60,000 nt of DNA from Chrysomallon squamiferum. Its lineage: Eukaryota > Mollusca > Gastropoda > Neomphalida > Peltospiridae. Location of the stretch: contig CM022667.1 of assembly GCA_012295275.1 (NCBI GenBank), positions 11,312,538 to 11,372,537 on the forward strand. Direction: 5' to 3'. Shown in pieces: positions 15,020-30,170 of the stretch (its first letter is position 1; every line of letters begins with the position of its first letter). The notes beneath the pieces were generated by a model. That model saw only the letters and a program-made list of their open reading frames with translations, was not told where the DNA came from and did not search any database. A program made the position numbers and the translations under genes.

Positions 15020-15100
15020 GTAAACTCCGCTGTTTGCTCACTTACAATGTAAACTGTTTTCTACAAATTATGCCTGCAAACATAAGCACACGTAAAGTTG
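15020..15100 (-). promoter_or_regulatory. Promoter region of I-2 lacking the TATA box
   Basis: Aligned with the I-3, I-6 and I-7 promoters, the flanks are present (cagcggagtttacgagtaac on one side, ggcataatttgtagaaaac on the other). However, about 19-20 bp that hold TATAAAGGTAACG are absent at the junction near 15048-15052. No substitute TATA box is evident. Confidence 0.6.
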
Positions 15101-15857
15101 TAAAATATATTAATAGTAATAATATTAATTAAATTATAGCATCAAAGCAAAAGTGTCCGTTTCGTTCGGAATAAATTGACCATTAGCCCGTTCCACATAT
15201 TAAATCACTCAGTAATTTATTGTTAGATTTACGGGATCAATATTCTCTTCTGATTGATCTCCGTAAAGTTATGAGTCGTGACAATATGTGGGTTCAAATT
15301 GTTTATTGTCAGGTTTTCAGTTTCTAGTCTGCTTCTTTCAATTTTCCTAGGAAGAGACAATATTGTAATGTAAAATTAATGATAGCAGACAAAATGAGCT
15401 AAATGGCACTAAATTCTTAATGATTCAGAGGACGAAATGGTTGTGTGTTCAAATCTAGCATGTCAATCATTTCAGTTGTGTTAGAGCGTCTGTTATGAAT
15501 TTCTTTATTTCAAAAATACATGGAAATTGTTTGACGTCTATGAGAAGTTAGGTGTAGATAAATTAACAGTTATTTTATTTTATTTATTTATTTATTTATT
15601 TCCTGACTTACTTATTTACTTACTTATTTATTTACTTATCAACTTTTTTATTTTTATATTATTATTATTGTTTTTTCACTTTATTTAATTTTTTTTTTGT
15701 TATCAGCTACCCTCCGATAAAGATTTTCTATTTAGCTCTATCAAATTAATTTTGTTTCTTTTTTCTTTACTCAGAAGAAAAATCTATTTTGAAAACGTGT
15801 GCAGAATTAACTGAAAGATAGAACACAAAACAAATTCAAACCCACAACACACAGATC

Positions 15858-16154
15858 TCAAGTTACCTTCCTTGAAGTGCTAATATCTTGGGAAAAAAAA
15901 TAAAAAAATAATAATACAATAAAATAAAATAAAAAATATGAGTATTTTTTAACACTTGGAGTTGAAGACAAAATTATGAATACCATTTGCTGTTCACGTA
16001 TCGCTTCATTCCAGTATTTAATATATGTTCGTTCCTCGTATTTTCGTCCATAACCCATTCTCATCAACTTGCTTAGTGAGAACGTAGATCGCTGTCGAAG
16101 TTCATTTCTCAACAACGAGTCAACGTCATTTAACTCGTCCCGTGATTTCGCCAT
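15858..16154 (-). CDS. Short conserved ORF of unknown function upstream of I-2
   Basis: A 98-codon ORF starting MAKSRDELNDVDSLLRNEL, followed by RQRSTFSLSKLMRMGYG and YIKYWNEAIREQQMVF; the last 35 or so codons are AT-rich filler. Homologous pieces occur at 20465-20560 (-), 35618-35734 (-) and 55403-55549 (+), each on the same strand as the nearest type I gene and 1.1-2.8 kb upstream of it. In three copies the reading frame is kept over the NDVDSL, RNELRQR and FSLS segment. I do not recognise the family. It may be a first exon or relic of a neighbour gene, or part of a mobile element, duplicated along with the lectin. The C-terminal part is probably not coding. Confidence 0.4.
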   Translation of the reverse strand: MAKSRDELNDVDSLLRNELRQRSTFSLSKLMRMGYGRKYEERTYIKYWNEAIREQQMVFIILSSTPSVKKYSYFLFYFIVLLFFYFFSQDISTSRKVT

Positions 16155-16199
16155 AATATCATCAGAATACTGTCAGTGACCGTTAGAAAGCACAGAAAT

Positions 16200-16779
16200 T
16201 GCTCTTTTCAGAAATTATACTTGATCGGTTTCTCTTCTTCTTTCTTTTTTCATATTGCGAAAAGATAGAGAATTTTCATTTCGGAATCAAAATTGGGCTC
16301 GATTTAAAAAAAAAAAAATAATAATAATAGAAGAGTATCATTTTGAAAGGGAAGCAATGTACTTTCAGATGAGAGTAATTTCAAAAGCACATTTTTGGAA
16401 TGGCAGAAAAAAGCTATTTATATTTCCTGATGTGTACGAAGACACGTAAGTGCGTGCAAGGACTTTTAAATTTAGGACTATCAAAGTTTTTAACATAGTG
16501 CTGTCAATCTATGAAATATATAAGAACGTCAATCGTGCTGTTTACAAAGCATCAATATACATAGAATGATGTTGAATGAATGAGTTATCAAAATAACGAC
16601 AATAATAACAAATACCTTTTTATCTATTTATTCTGATCAGTAAATGAAAATGTGTCTGATGGACAACGTAATAATTGTTTAAATATAATTATCGTCTCTC
16701 CTTCACTCTTCTTGTCGTATTTGTATCTGGTTGCTACTTTGTTCTAATAAATCAGTAAGTCAAGAAAACAACGTCATAT

Positions 16780-16835
<56 letters not shown>

Positions 16836-16958
16836 ATAATAATAATAATAGTAATAATAAAAGTAATAATAATATTCATCATCAGTATCATCATAACATA
16901 GAAGAATAGAATGTTTCCTGCATTCTCTATCAAAGAAACACTAATATTTTAAAACATC
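16200..16958. other. Spacer and 3' flank between I-3 and the ORF upstream of I-2
   Basis: It contains an A-rich stretch at 16308-16330, a 3' flank block at 16620-16760 that also follows II-1 and II-2, a (CTA)n then (AAT)n tract at 16779-16875, and a block at 16880-16950 (gaatgtttcctgcattctct) that is found again, twice, after I-4. No gene is seen. Confidence 0.5.
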
Positions 16959-19435
<2,477 letters not shown>

Positions 19436-19500
19436 GATTACAGAGACTGTTACTCGTAAACTCCGCTGTTTACTGACTTACAACGTACCCAGACGTTACC

Positions 19501-19506
19501 TTTATA
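19501..19506 (-). promoter_or_regulatory. TATA box of I-3
   Basis: TATAAA on the minus strand, followed by GGTAACGTC, 66-71 nt before the ATG, inside the conserved type I promoter block. Confidence 0.7.
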
Positions 19507-19559
19507 AAACTGTTTTATACAAATTATCCCTGCGAATATAAGTAGGTGTAAAGTTGTAA

Positions 19560-20460
19560 ACCATATTAATAGTAATAATACTAATTAAATTATAGCATCA
19601 AAGCTAAATTACCCGTACAGTTTAAATGAATCAGTAATTTATTATTAGATTCATTGAATCTTCTGACTGATCTCTGTAAAGTTATGAATCGTGACAATAA
19701 ATTAGGTTCGATTTAGTTATTATCATGTTCTCATTTTTTTGGTCTGCTTTTTTCAATTTTACCAGCAAGAGACAATAAAGTAATGTAAAATTAAAGACAG
19801 CAAACAGAATGAACTAAATGACACTAATGTCATATTTATTCAGACAACGAAATGGTTATGTGTTCAAATCATTTCACTTGTGACGGATCGTATTTTATGA
19901 AATTTTAATTCAAAATTACGTGGAAATTATTTGACATCTATGAGAAGTTAGAAGTATGTAAATGAACCATTATTTTATTTTATTTTATTTTATTTATTTA
20001 TTTATTTATTTATTTTGTTACTCACTTACTTTTTTACTTACCAAAATTTGTGTTTATGTTATTTTATTTTTATTTTTTTTTTTTTTTTTTTTAATGTTTA
20101 ATTGGTACTCTCCAAAAAAGAGTTTCTGTTTAGTTCCTTCAAACTAATTTAATTTTCATATGTTTAATCAGAAGAAAAAAAAACTATTTTGAAAACGTGT
20201 GCAGAATAAACTGAAACAAACTTATGTTGAAGTCTCCGTCGAACTGATTCAAACCCGCAACACAGCGATGTCAAATTACCTCCCTTGAAGTGTTAATATC
20301 TTGGAATAAAAAAAAACAACAACAACAACAACAAAAAAAAAAACAACAACAATAAAATAAAATTTAAAAAAATAAAATAAAAAAAGATAAAACAATGTGA
20401 GTTTTTTTAATTTCTGGAGCTGAAGACAAAATTATTAATACCATCTGCTTTTAATGTATC
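19560..20460. other. Upstream spacer of I-3
   Basis: Colinear with the I-2 spacer 15110-15960 and partly with 1300-1900: ctgatctctgtaaagttatg, then gtgttcaaatc, then ATTT and T runs, then ttcaaacccgcaacacagcg. This supports duplication of about 1 kb of upstream DNA with each gene. No gene is seen. Confidence 0.55.
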
Positions 20461-20464
20461 GCTT

Positions 20465-20560
20465 CATTCCAGTATTTAATATATGTTCAATTCTCGTATT
20501 TTCCTCTATAACCCATTCTCATCAACTCGCTTAATGAGTACGTAGATCGTTGTCGATATG
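20465..20560 (-). pseudogene. Relic of the conserved upstream ORF
   Basis: It matches the middle of the ORF at 15858-16154 (attccagtatttaatatatg, then aacccattctcatcaact and acgtagatcgttgtcg). The start-codon end is missing: the sequence breaks off next to a perfect 21-bp inverted repeat at 20561-20581 and 20589-20609. Confidence 0.55.
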
Positions 20561-20609
20561 ATCAGAATAATGTCAGTGTCCATTAGAAGGACACTGACAT
20601 TATTCTGAT
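20561..20609. repeat. Perfect 21-bp inverted repeat, 7-nt loop
   Basis: Arms at 20561-20581 and 20589-20609 are exact reverse complements (cores aataatgtcagtgtcc and ggacactgacatt). The left arm matches sequence next to the ATG of the I-2 upstream ORF; the right arm looks like a templated inverted copy created when the ORF relic was truncated. Confidence 0.8.
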
Positions 20610-21184
20610 AATAAAACGAATATAAAGTCTCACATTTTCATAAGGATAACGAAATTTAGAACAATCCGTAAATGTCAAAGTCTTTAACGTATTGCTATCA
20701 ATCTATGAAATATATCTCTGACTGACAGATTTCTACGTGTATTTATAAGTAATTCTTAAGTTTCAGAAACCAATTGAGGCGCTGAGACAGAAAGTTAAAA
20801 GAGAGCTTTCATTCCCGACGAACGTAAACTAAAATAACAAGTAACATGTTTTGGGTTTTTTTTTGTTTGTTTGTTATTTTTTCTCCGGATTCATAATAGT
20901 GATAGCATGATAAATAAATCAATAAATTGATATATATATGTTTATTTTCAATTACATTGTATAGACGCAAAAAATAAATAATAATAATAATAAAATTAAA
21001 ATAATAATGTAAATCAAAATACATGGATTTTGTTTTATGTTAGAATGGCAGTTGTCTCCCTTTAGTAAATTGCCTCCCTTCAATAAGTTGCCTTACACTG
21101 AACAGAGCTCACATTTGTTCCAGACGCATCCTTTTCGATCGCAAAAGTCCGCTAATGTTGAATGATTGAATTATCAAAATTATC

Positions 21185-21300
21185 TAACAAACGTAGTGAC
21201 CTGGCAATGTTTGGCGATTGAAGGTCGCGGGTTCTTGTGATTGGACAAAAACTGCACTCCCGGCAAGCACTGTGCTATTCAGGAAATGGATGACGACATC
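21185..21300 (+). repeat. tRNA-derived SINE relic
   Basis: The gtgacctggcaatgtttggc, then gaaggtcgcgggttcttg arrangement resembles A and B boxes of a tRNA-derived SINE, followed by a conserved body (ggcaagcactgtgctattc, then ggaaatggatgacgac). A related copy is at 36085-36190. Both stand about 0.5 kb downstream of a type II CTLD C-half exon. Confidence 0.6.
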
Positions 21301-21432
21301 TTTAGAAATATCGTATAAATCTTAAATTACGTAGTATCTTTTAACTGAAGTTTCACACCAAAGGAAACAAAAAATCAAAAGTTAACGTAGGCATGAGTAA
21401 ACTAAAATACAATGAACACAGGAAACATTTAA

Positions 21433-21449
21433 TAATAATAATAATAGTC

Positions 21450-21488
<39 letters not shown>

Positions 21489-21503
21489 GTAGTAGTAGTA
21501 GTT

Positions 21504-21540
<37 letters not shown>

Positions 21541-21565
21541 GTAGTAGTAGTAGTAATAATAACAA
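21433..21565. repeat. AAT/AGT trinucleotide repeats downstream of II-1
   Basis: (AAT)n, (AGT)n, (AAT)n and (AGT)n in series. A comparable (AAT)n block follows II-2 at 36287-36430, so it belongs to the duplicated 3' flank. Confidence 0.9.
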
Positions 21566-21814
21566 TGACAATAATAACAAAACAAACACTCTTTTACATT
21601 TTTATTCTGATCAGTAAATGAAAATATATCTGAGAGACAATACAGCAATTGTTTAAATATAATTATCGTCTTTCCTTCATTCGTGTTGTTGTATTTCTAT
21701 CTGGTTGCCAATTTTTTCTAATAAAACAAATAAAATAAAAGGAACGTCACCATCTCGTGATTTCTTTCTTTCTTTCTTTATTTCTTTATTTTCTTTTTTC
21801 GTTTTCTTTTCCAG

Positions 21815-22642
21815 TCAAATGGGTTTCTCACAAATAAAAGGACGCTTGCGTGAACAAGGATCATCATACCACAAACCGTCTTCAGGATTGAAAATGACGC
21901 AGTGTCTATATTCATCATCTGAGATACCGGTTTGACTAAATTCCCATGCCGTAAAGGTAACATTATTTCCATTTTCCCAAATAAACTGTCCTTCGTTTTG
22001 TATATCACTCAGTCCAATATAAAATATGTAGAAGTTGTCTGTGAATTGAAAAATAAAACTAAAGTAAATTTACATACGGTATAAACGTGTGCATGCGTTT
22101 CGTGCTTTATAGTGCAGTGCTTCTGATATATGTTACAGAAAATGTTTATAATGTGCAAATACGTGTGATTGATTCATTCAGAAAATGTGTGTACATACTG
22201 AACATTACAGATATTGTAAACGTTTCCTGAAATGTTTATTGTGAAAGTTAAACAGCAACTAACACAACGTGAAGTGAAGTGAAAACAATGAAAGTGCTAA
22301 TCAGAGCGAGCTGTTGTGAAGCACGTCTACGACAGGCACGCTTTCTGACAGGTCAGCGGGCGAGTCCGTCGCAGAATCACTAACACAACTTCTACAGCTA
22401 CAACAACAACAGAAATAGCCGAAACAACATTAACTAATGCTGCTACTACTAAAACAACCGATACCACTACTGCAACAGCTATTAATGCCACTACAAAAAC
22501 AAAGACAAGAAGAACAATTAAAACAACAAAAACTAATACCATTACTACTAGCAGAACAACAAATAGTAATAGTAATTTAAAAAAATAAAAAAAAATAAAT
22601 AAAAAATGCGCGACAACAATAACTTTAAGTAGTATCAACAGT

Positions 22643-22714
<72 letters not shown>

Positions 22715-23022
22715 CGAATATTTGTCTGTGTTTCACAATAATAAACATTAAGTAGAAAAATTTAAAACACTTAACTGTAACCATGTTTTCTCAGGTATTT
22801 ATTGACTGCTAAATTCTTTTCTTCTGTGTCTAAAACAATCAACCTTAATCCTAAAGATCTGCAAAAATCACGTGCTTGATGCCAACGTCTCCGCACGTCG
22901 AAGATGCGGAGGCAAATTCCTACCTCTTTCAAATAAACAAATTCACGTACAACAGGGCAGGAACCTAGAAACAATCGATACGAGATTTATTCATAAATAA
23001 CAAGGAACAGAGGAAACGTTTA

Positions 23023-23081
<59 letters not shown>

Positions 23082-24489
23082 ACTTATAACCATAGTAAAG
23101 GCTACTACTACTACAACTACAACTACTACTACTTAAGCTATTCTTCCAGGCATTTTCGTTTCTATTGTTATCTTTCTGCGGTGACAAAGAAAAATCGTTA
23201 AGTACTAGTAACTTCTGAAAGAGATGTATGAGTTGTTCATCTTCCATTTTCATGTACTGGGGAAATAGTAATCTTGCTGTCATTGGCAAACAGATTTTAG
23301 ACGCTCGTATATCGCGACAAAAAAAAAAAAAAAAATAGAAACAGTTCCTATGGGTATTGTGGCCCGTGCTCGACTAGCTATAATGTACGAGTACAGTTAG
23401 GATCCTGTAACTGAAATCAATGGTTCCTAAAAAAAAAAAAAAAAACACTCGCTCGCCTCGCTTCCGTTGCACGTGTCCGCTTAGGATACAGCTTACAGAT
23501 TGTTAGGTGTCAGTGGCACGGGTTTGTTGTGCATTTTGCAGATGTTTATGATTTCTGTTCCCGGACAATGAAATGCTTCAGGACGTGCACGAGACGTGAC
23601 CTTCCACCAAGCTGATGGGGAGGAATGTAGTAAGCTGTGCCAGTTTCCAGTTTCCAAAATACTAAAACCTCCACTAAACTGAGCAGCGAGACTCATAGAC
23701 AAATATCTTCTTCAAATATATGGACAATATTAACAGCACAGTAACTTCTCATAATGAAGCAGGAGGTGTCGAAAATGTTTTGTAAACCGGCACAACTTAC
23801 TCACATATATAAAGGCATTTACTGCTAGAGATTATGTGAAAATAACTGGATACAGTAATATCTACCTGAACTATTTATCATATGCTGTTTATAATGATTT
23901 CAGAATAATCTATACAGTAAGTACAATGGAAACTGTGACAAACATGTCTGCCTAAGATCCACTTTAGACAGCAATGTTCCACCTCCTCCCCTATTCATTC
24001 TAATCTGTGTTTCAGACAGGTAATATTCATGAGTATGATGACGATGTCGTTGGTTATTGTTAATAATAAAGAATCAATAAATAAAGAAAGAAATTACTAA
24101 GATAAATGTTACCATGCAGTAAAGTACGTATGATTTGGAAAAATATTTAAATATTTAGAATATTTTACTAATAACAGTTCTAAAGTATAAAACCTGCATC
24201 AACATAGAAATGTCGCCATCCTGGTGACGCTGAATCGTCTGACAACATCGCCATCCTCCTGTAATGTAGACGACACATCCCATCGTTGTTGTAAGAAAAC
24301 GACTGACAGTCGAAATAATTTCCACACCTTCTTCCACACTCTATGACAGAACTCATCTTAGAAAGAGAAGAGAAGATGTAACTTCTAATATCTACGTCGT
24401 CTGCCAAATGATTCCTTTTCCAAAGCAAAACTTTAGTGTTGCACCTGAAAGGAAACAGCAGTTCTGTCTGATTCTGAGCTGAATTTAAC

Positions 24490-24540
<51 letters not shown>

Positions 24541-24865
24541 CAGAAGAAGAAGAAGAAGAAAAAAATAAAACATAAAAATATAAAAATAAATAAATAAATA
24601 CATTTCTAGCCAATAAAAATTGTTTCAAGACTCTTTGAATCGAGTATCAAAAATATGACACAACTTTCATTTCACTCTGATAATAAGTATATTAAAATAT
24701 AACAATATAAAACACAAATATGAATAAGAAGACAGACAGAAGGACATTAATGTTTTTTTAAACAAACCAGTACGTGGTTTGAGTTTCCTGAAAAGCATGG
24801 CTGTTTGAGAGACACAACAGAGTCGATGAGATCCACAAACAGACAACGACTGTGAATTTCTGCAT
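21815..24865 (-). CDS. Type II PAN/apple-CTLD secreted lectin II-1
   Basis: Model: 24768-24865 (signal peptide, MQKFTVVVCLWISS), 24194-24444 (PAN), 22776-22964 (CTLD N-half) and 21815-22038 (CTLD C-half, TGA at 21815). It encodes 253 residues, GT-AG borders, phases 2, 1, 1. The PAN domain has VIECGRRCGNYFDC, QSFSYNNDG and CRLHY. The CTLD has GSCP, the WHQARDFC helix, NNVT, a WYDDPC in place of WND, and FICEKPI at the end. EPN is replaced by a stretch containing QTGIS, so calcium-dependent sugar binding of the classical kind is doubtful. The donor of the N-half exon reads TTACA then GTTAAG. A conserved fragment in intron 2 (see 23546-23673) may be an alternative exon. Confidence 0.87.
22340..22590 (+). 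repeat. Degenerate ACN-rich tract in intron 3 of II-1
   Basis: The plus strand is rich in ACA, ACT and ACC and has an open Thr-rich frame of about 70 codons ending TAA near 22590. The corresponding II-2 intron has a longer tract at 37140-38030. Probably old microsatellite, although antisense mucin-like coding cannot be ruled out by eye. Confidence 0.5.
22648..22712. repeat. (AAT)n tract in intron 3 of II-1
   Basis: About 65 nt of perfect AAT units. Another tract lies in intron 2 at 23025-23080. Confidence 0.95.
23546..23673 (-). other. Conserved inter-exon fragment of type II genes, copy 2
   Basis: Between PAN and CTLD exons of II-1. It is preceded by cagtttag, a usable acceptor, in the phase left by the PAN exon. 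In that phase it is open from 23673 to TAA at 23546-23548, ending FIVREQKS; copy 1 ends similarly (VIVREQNS). A second frame is open to 23493 with CPGTEIINICKMH, close to CSGTEFLKVCNMH in copy 1. Inclusion in the first frame would give a PAN-only secreted isoform. Function unknown; it may be conserved intron only. Confidence 0.45.
24489..24600. repeat. AAT, AGA and AAAT repeats in intron 1 of II-1
   Basis: (AAT)n to 24540 followed by GAA and AAAT units, occupying the part of intron 1 next to the PAN acceptor. Confidence 0.85.
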
Positions 24866-24872
24866 ATCTAAT

Positions 24873-24878
24873 CACGTG
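24873..24878 (-). promoter_or_regulatory. CACGTG E-box just before the II-1 start codon
   Basis: Palindromic CACGTG 8 nt upstream of the ATG in gtcacgtgattagat. II-2 has it at the same place (40175-40180), II-psi1 has CATGTG, and II-3 has CACGTT. It may be an E-box, or only part of a conserved 5' leader. No TATA box was recognised for type II genes. Confidence 0.35.
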
Positions 24879-24879
24879 A

Positions 24880-26740
24880 CACCTGAACAGCTCGACGAAT
24901 TTGAAAAACTGAATACTTTTCATATCGTCGTAGATTGATAAATCTGAAATGCCGGTAACTGACAGAAAAAAAACGAGGACATAATGCAGAACATCAGAAA
25001 GAAAAAAGAATAATAGTAATAAATAAATAAATTAAAAAATCGCGATAAATTTTGTATTCATGCGTGAACTGGATCATTTTCTTTGTTGTTTAATTTTTTA
25101 ATGTTCTCACTTTTTCGAATTATTTTCTTACTTCATTAACTTTCTTTTTGTTCCATTGACTTTTGAATGTGGTACATTGATATTATTACGATTCAGCTTT
25201 ATAATTTTTATTGAAAAGTAATAATTAAAAAATGTATCAATACTAACACTGGAACATGCAGTGGCAGATGACATCAATGCGAAGACATCAATTATTAAAT
25301 GGCCGTTGGTATTGTTTGCGATTTTGCTTTTTCAGCTGGAATAAAATGTATTTCGTAATTAAAATCTGTACTGAAAGAAAAATAATTGATCTTTGAGATT
25401 TCTCCTTAGTGTCTTTACTAGAATCTGATCTGCTTCTGTTCTGATTTAACACGATTGATTTAGTACATTTTCACGGAAACATACGTCTGATAATCAAGAC
25501 AATCCAGAATCAATTCGACAGGTAGTCAACACGGACTGAACGCGTATGTTGTTCATAGAAACTTTTCAACAACATACTTGGCATTCAATTCATGTAATGA
25601 TTAATTAATAATACTTCTCTGATGACAACACTTTAACATTTCCAATCGACAATGACAATGTTAATAACAATAATAGTAGTAGTTGCATTACTGTAGTAAT
25701 GTAGACAATGTTAATAACAATAATAGTAGTAGTTGCATCGGTGACAACAAAAACAAGAACAATACAAAAACAACAACAATCAATCAATCAATCAATCAAT
25801 CAATAGATAAATAAATAAAAATAAACATCGTAAAATACCTACGGTAATGCTCTGTTTTCAGATACATCGAATATAATTTAGATTTAATTTATTAATTAAA
25901 ATACGTTTTTCTCAAGGGAAAATTTGTCGAGATGTAAAATGATAATGCAGTCATTTTTTATGAAGAATAAAACAACTGTACACACTAGTCGACATTGTTT
26001 TTGTTGGTCATCTTTCTCCATACTTGTTTTTATGTTTTTCTTCTTTTCACCTGATACCTTGTTAAACTGGTCACCTGCAAAATGAACGATACAGCAGATA
26101 AAACATGTGATTTATTTATTTATTTATTTATTTGTTTGTTTCTTGTTTTGTTTTTATTTGGTTTTTTTGTTTTTTATTTGTTTGTTTGTTTATTTATTTA
26201 CTTATTTATTTATATTTATGTATTTGTTTGTCTGTCTAATATGCATCATCCATTATCCAATACCATCATTACTGTTTTATTTTTTCTAATTATTTTTCCA
26301 CTTCATTAGTTGATTTTTTTCTAACAACTGAAAAATGGATATGCACTGTCTGTTATTAAGGTTCTTACTGATTACTGTGATTGTTTGTTTGATGTAACAC
26401 TTAATACGCTACTCAAACACTTGCACATATAAGGTAGATAATGAGAAGACATCAATTATTAATTTGGTATTGATGTTGTTTCCGATTATGCTCTCTCAAC
26501 CGAAATAGAATATATTTGGTAAACAGAAGTTCTATCTAAACATGTGGGTGTAGAATTTTTATATTATTTTGATTTTGTTTTATTACTGTTATTGTTTGTC
26601 TGACGTATACGGGTAAAATGATGAATCGTGAAAAGTTATAAGGCAAATAGTATGAAGATATGAATTATTAACTGGCTCTTCGTATTGTTTGTGACTACGA
26701 TTTTTCAACTGGAATAAAATGTATTTGTTAAATGGAGAGA
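24880..26740 (-). other. Upstream region of II-1 with module copies
   Basis: It contains the proximal block shared with II-psi1 and II-2 (to about 24970), module copies at 25250-25365, 26430-26530 and 26630-26740, the ttaattaatcattacatgaa block at 25495-25610, a CAAT repeat at 25780-25805, and the block homologous to 5110-5330 near 25920-26080. A local duplication is seen at 25645-25680 and 25700-25740. No gene is seen. Confidence 0.5.
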
Positions 26741-26936
26741 TTTTCATTTATTTATTTTATTTATTACTTTTTATTTTTCTTACTTTTGTTACTTCTTTCT
26801 TTCACTCAGGATTCCATGACGGCAATTAAGTGCCAGACAAAAACAAAAATGAATTAGAAGATAAAATTAAATACAGATATCGGGGATAGACTTTTATAAT
26901 TATTATTATTGTTATCATTATAATTATTATTATTAC

Positions 26937-27018
<82 letters not shown>

Positions 27019-27020
27019 GA

Positions 27021-27091
<71 letters not shown>

Positions 27092-27534
27092 GCTTTTCCA
27101 AATGGAATTAAAATATAATAGCAAATTAATGTATGAGATAACTGAAAGATTTATTTGTACGAAAGCTAAGTACTTTTTATTTAATAGCCTGAAGGGATTT
27201 GCAATTAATTATCTGTTAGTTAATCTCAAACAATATACACCAATGCGAAGTAGACTGATATGGTTTATTTACGTTAAATGTATCAAAACAAGATAGCTGT
27301 CAGAATTATAAAATGTTTACATCTGTACCTTTTAAGATTTCGAGTGATAGAAGTTGAGAAAAAGATTCCAATTGTGATATCTGAACACAACAATGCTGAA
27401 AATGAATATCTATTATATCTACTTGAGTACTTCTGAAATTCCACCAACTTCAACCAGCAGTCCAATCAACCTTAGTAACATATACAAAAATACAACACCA
27501 GTAACAGAATTACAATTTACATACATACACACAT

Positions 27535-27535
<1 letters not shown>
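26740..27535. other. Spacer with long ATT tract
   Basis: (ATT)n occupies about 26935-27090 with one interruption. The following 440 nt share a block with 2790-2830 (tttacgttaaatgtatcaaa), and show no accepted gene. The 64-codon frame at 27102-27296 has no recognisable features. Confidence 0.5.
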
Positions 27536-28413
<878 letters not shown>

Positions 28414-28597
28414 TATATATATATATAAACAGAATTACAATGTACATACATATACACACTTATCTATCTATCTATCTATCTATCTATTTATCTAAATATA
28501 TATATATATATTCTAATAGTAACACAAAATGTATAATATTAATTATGGTAAACAAGTCATTAACGAACATTGAGAAATGTGTGTCTGTGTGTGTGTG

Positions 28598-28603
<6 letters not shown>

Positions 28604-28682
<79 letters not shown>
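28604..28682. repeat. TA then GATA microsatellite
   Basis: (TA)n to about 28632 followed by (GATA)n to 28682, directly before a relic exon acceptor. Confidence 0.95.
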
Positions 28683-28683
<1 letters not shown>

Positions 28684-28705
28684 AATATGCTTTGTTTTTA
28701 TTCAG

Positions 28706-28800
28706 ACAAATTGAGTACTATTGGTTTGATGAATAAGAAAAATGAAGGTGTGTTTGTCTGGGAAAATGGAAACAATTTTACTTTTGCAAACTGTGATTAT
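28706..28800 (+). pseudogene. Relic of a type I CTLD C-half exon
   Basis: After the acceptor ttattcag at 28705 the frame reads LSTIGLMNKKNEGVFVWENG and then NNFTFANC, the conserved start of the type I C-half exon, including the NFT sequon. Homology ends at a GAT repeat and a long AGT/AGC tract, so EPN, WND and the last two cysteines are missing. The frame stays open to 29040 only because of the triplet repeat (a poly-serine run). Confidence 0.8.
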
Positions 28801-28830
28801 GATGATGATGATGAATTCACTATTATTATT

Positions 28831-28845
28831 GGTAGTAGTAGTAGT

Positions 28846-28918
<73 letters not shown>

Positions 28919-28930
28919 ATAGTAGTAGTA
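28831..28930. repeat. AGT/AGC trinucleotide tract
   Basis: About 100 nt of AGT with a central AGC block. It has replaced the distal part of the relic exon. Confidence 0.95.
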
Positions 28931-29040
28931 AATTTAATGCTGTTATTATTTTAACATTATCTTGTATTACTAAGACAAAAACTACATTAAAACATGGCCA
29001 TACATACACTAAAATTACAATTAACTCTGAACACTTTTAA

Positions 29041-30023
29041 TAGTTGCAGAAAATAACAACCAAACTAATTAAAACAACAAAACTTGAAACCCACAGAAAA
29101 AAAAAAAAAATAAACGAATGAATAAATAAATAAATAAAATAAAAAAAGAACTTGAAACAAAATAAATTAAAATTGAAAAAAGTAAATAAACAAATATTTA
29201 AGTAAAAGCAAACAAATAAATACCAAAGGAAAAAAAAAGGATTAAAGTCTAATAGACATGAAATCTACATAAATAAATACAAGAATACATACACGATTGC
29301 ATGCACACACATACATACACGAATAAATACGTACATATATACATACATAAATATATACATGCATACATACCATGTTAATTAATGTGCCAAAATGAATACG
29401 AATGATTAAATTCAGACATGAAAACATCCTCATTTTAATGAATCTGTATTTATTGTGATGAATCGTGACATTACGGAGATCAATCATCAGTGAGACGATG
29501 ATATTGATTATGTAAATCTAACAATACAATACTGATCGATTTTACCTTTTCTAGACTGTAGAACGGACTACGGGTTAATTGGCTCCATTCGAAATGTTGA
29601 ATTTTGTATTTGTTATCACAAATATATTCATTTTTCTTGCTTTCTTTTGATCACATCATTATTTATTAATCTAATCGAATCCACTTAGTTTAGAAAGATG
29701 TTTTGGAATAGCTTTTGTGCGTCTGCGTTCTGTCTGTTATATGAGGTTATACTTACAGGGATAATTTGTCGAAAAAGGTTTGCAAAGATTATAAACTTAT
29801 ATCATAAACCTTTTCATTTGTTTTTAATCAGCAAAAGGTTATTCACCAATTATTTATATTCGCTAATGCTTTTAGTAACGTTTGTCTTTAGATACATTCA
29901 TTCTTTGATGAAGCATTCGCCAGATTCAGAAACATTTATTTATTTATTTATTTACTTATTTATTTAATATTATATACAATTTTGCTACCTTTCAAATAAC
30001 TCACTTTTGTAACCTTGTTTTTA
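29041..30023. other. Spacer with A-rich DNA and old type I upstream sequence
   Basis: A-rich to about 29250, then CATA-like DNA. From about 29460 to 29620 it resembles the type I upstream spacer (gtaaatctaacaatacaata, then acggactacgggttaatt; compare 45140-45210 and 49430-49520). A block at 29870-29935 (cattctttgatgaagcattc) recurs inverted near 54350. No gene is accepted; the 89-codon frame at 29698-29967 has no recognisable domain. Confidence 0.45.
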
Positions 30024-30170
30024 ATCGAAAGTCTGAACAGTTTCGCTTGAATAAGAATTAAGACTCTGACGATGTCACAATCATGGAAAACGTCATCATC
30101 TCTATAGATGACGTCACAATGGTATCTGAATGTACCGTGCGCTGTGTTAATAATGAAAAATGCCTTGTTG
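30024..30170 (+). pseudogene. Relic of a type I PAN exon, downstream of I-4 in opposite orientation
   Basis: It matches the first 60 percent of the type I PAN exon (gaacagtttcgcttgaataa, then gatgtcacaatcatgg, aacgtcatcatctctatag, atgacgtcacaatgg). There is an in-frame TAA after the KN codons, the acceptor is lost, and the 3' part with the last cysteine is missing. Similar relics lie downstream and opposite to I-5 (48160-48411) and I-6 (53376-53624). Confidence 0.75.

Noticed and set aside
28687-29040. 117-codon ORF with a poly-serine run
   Set aside because: A relic CTLD exon start joined to an AGT/AGC repeat; no signal peptide or complete domain.
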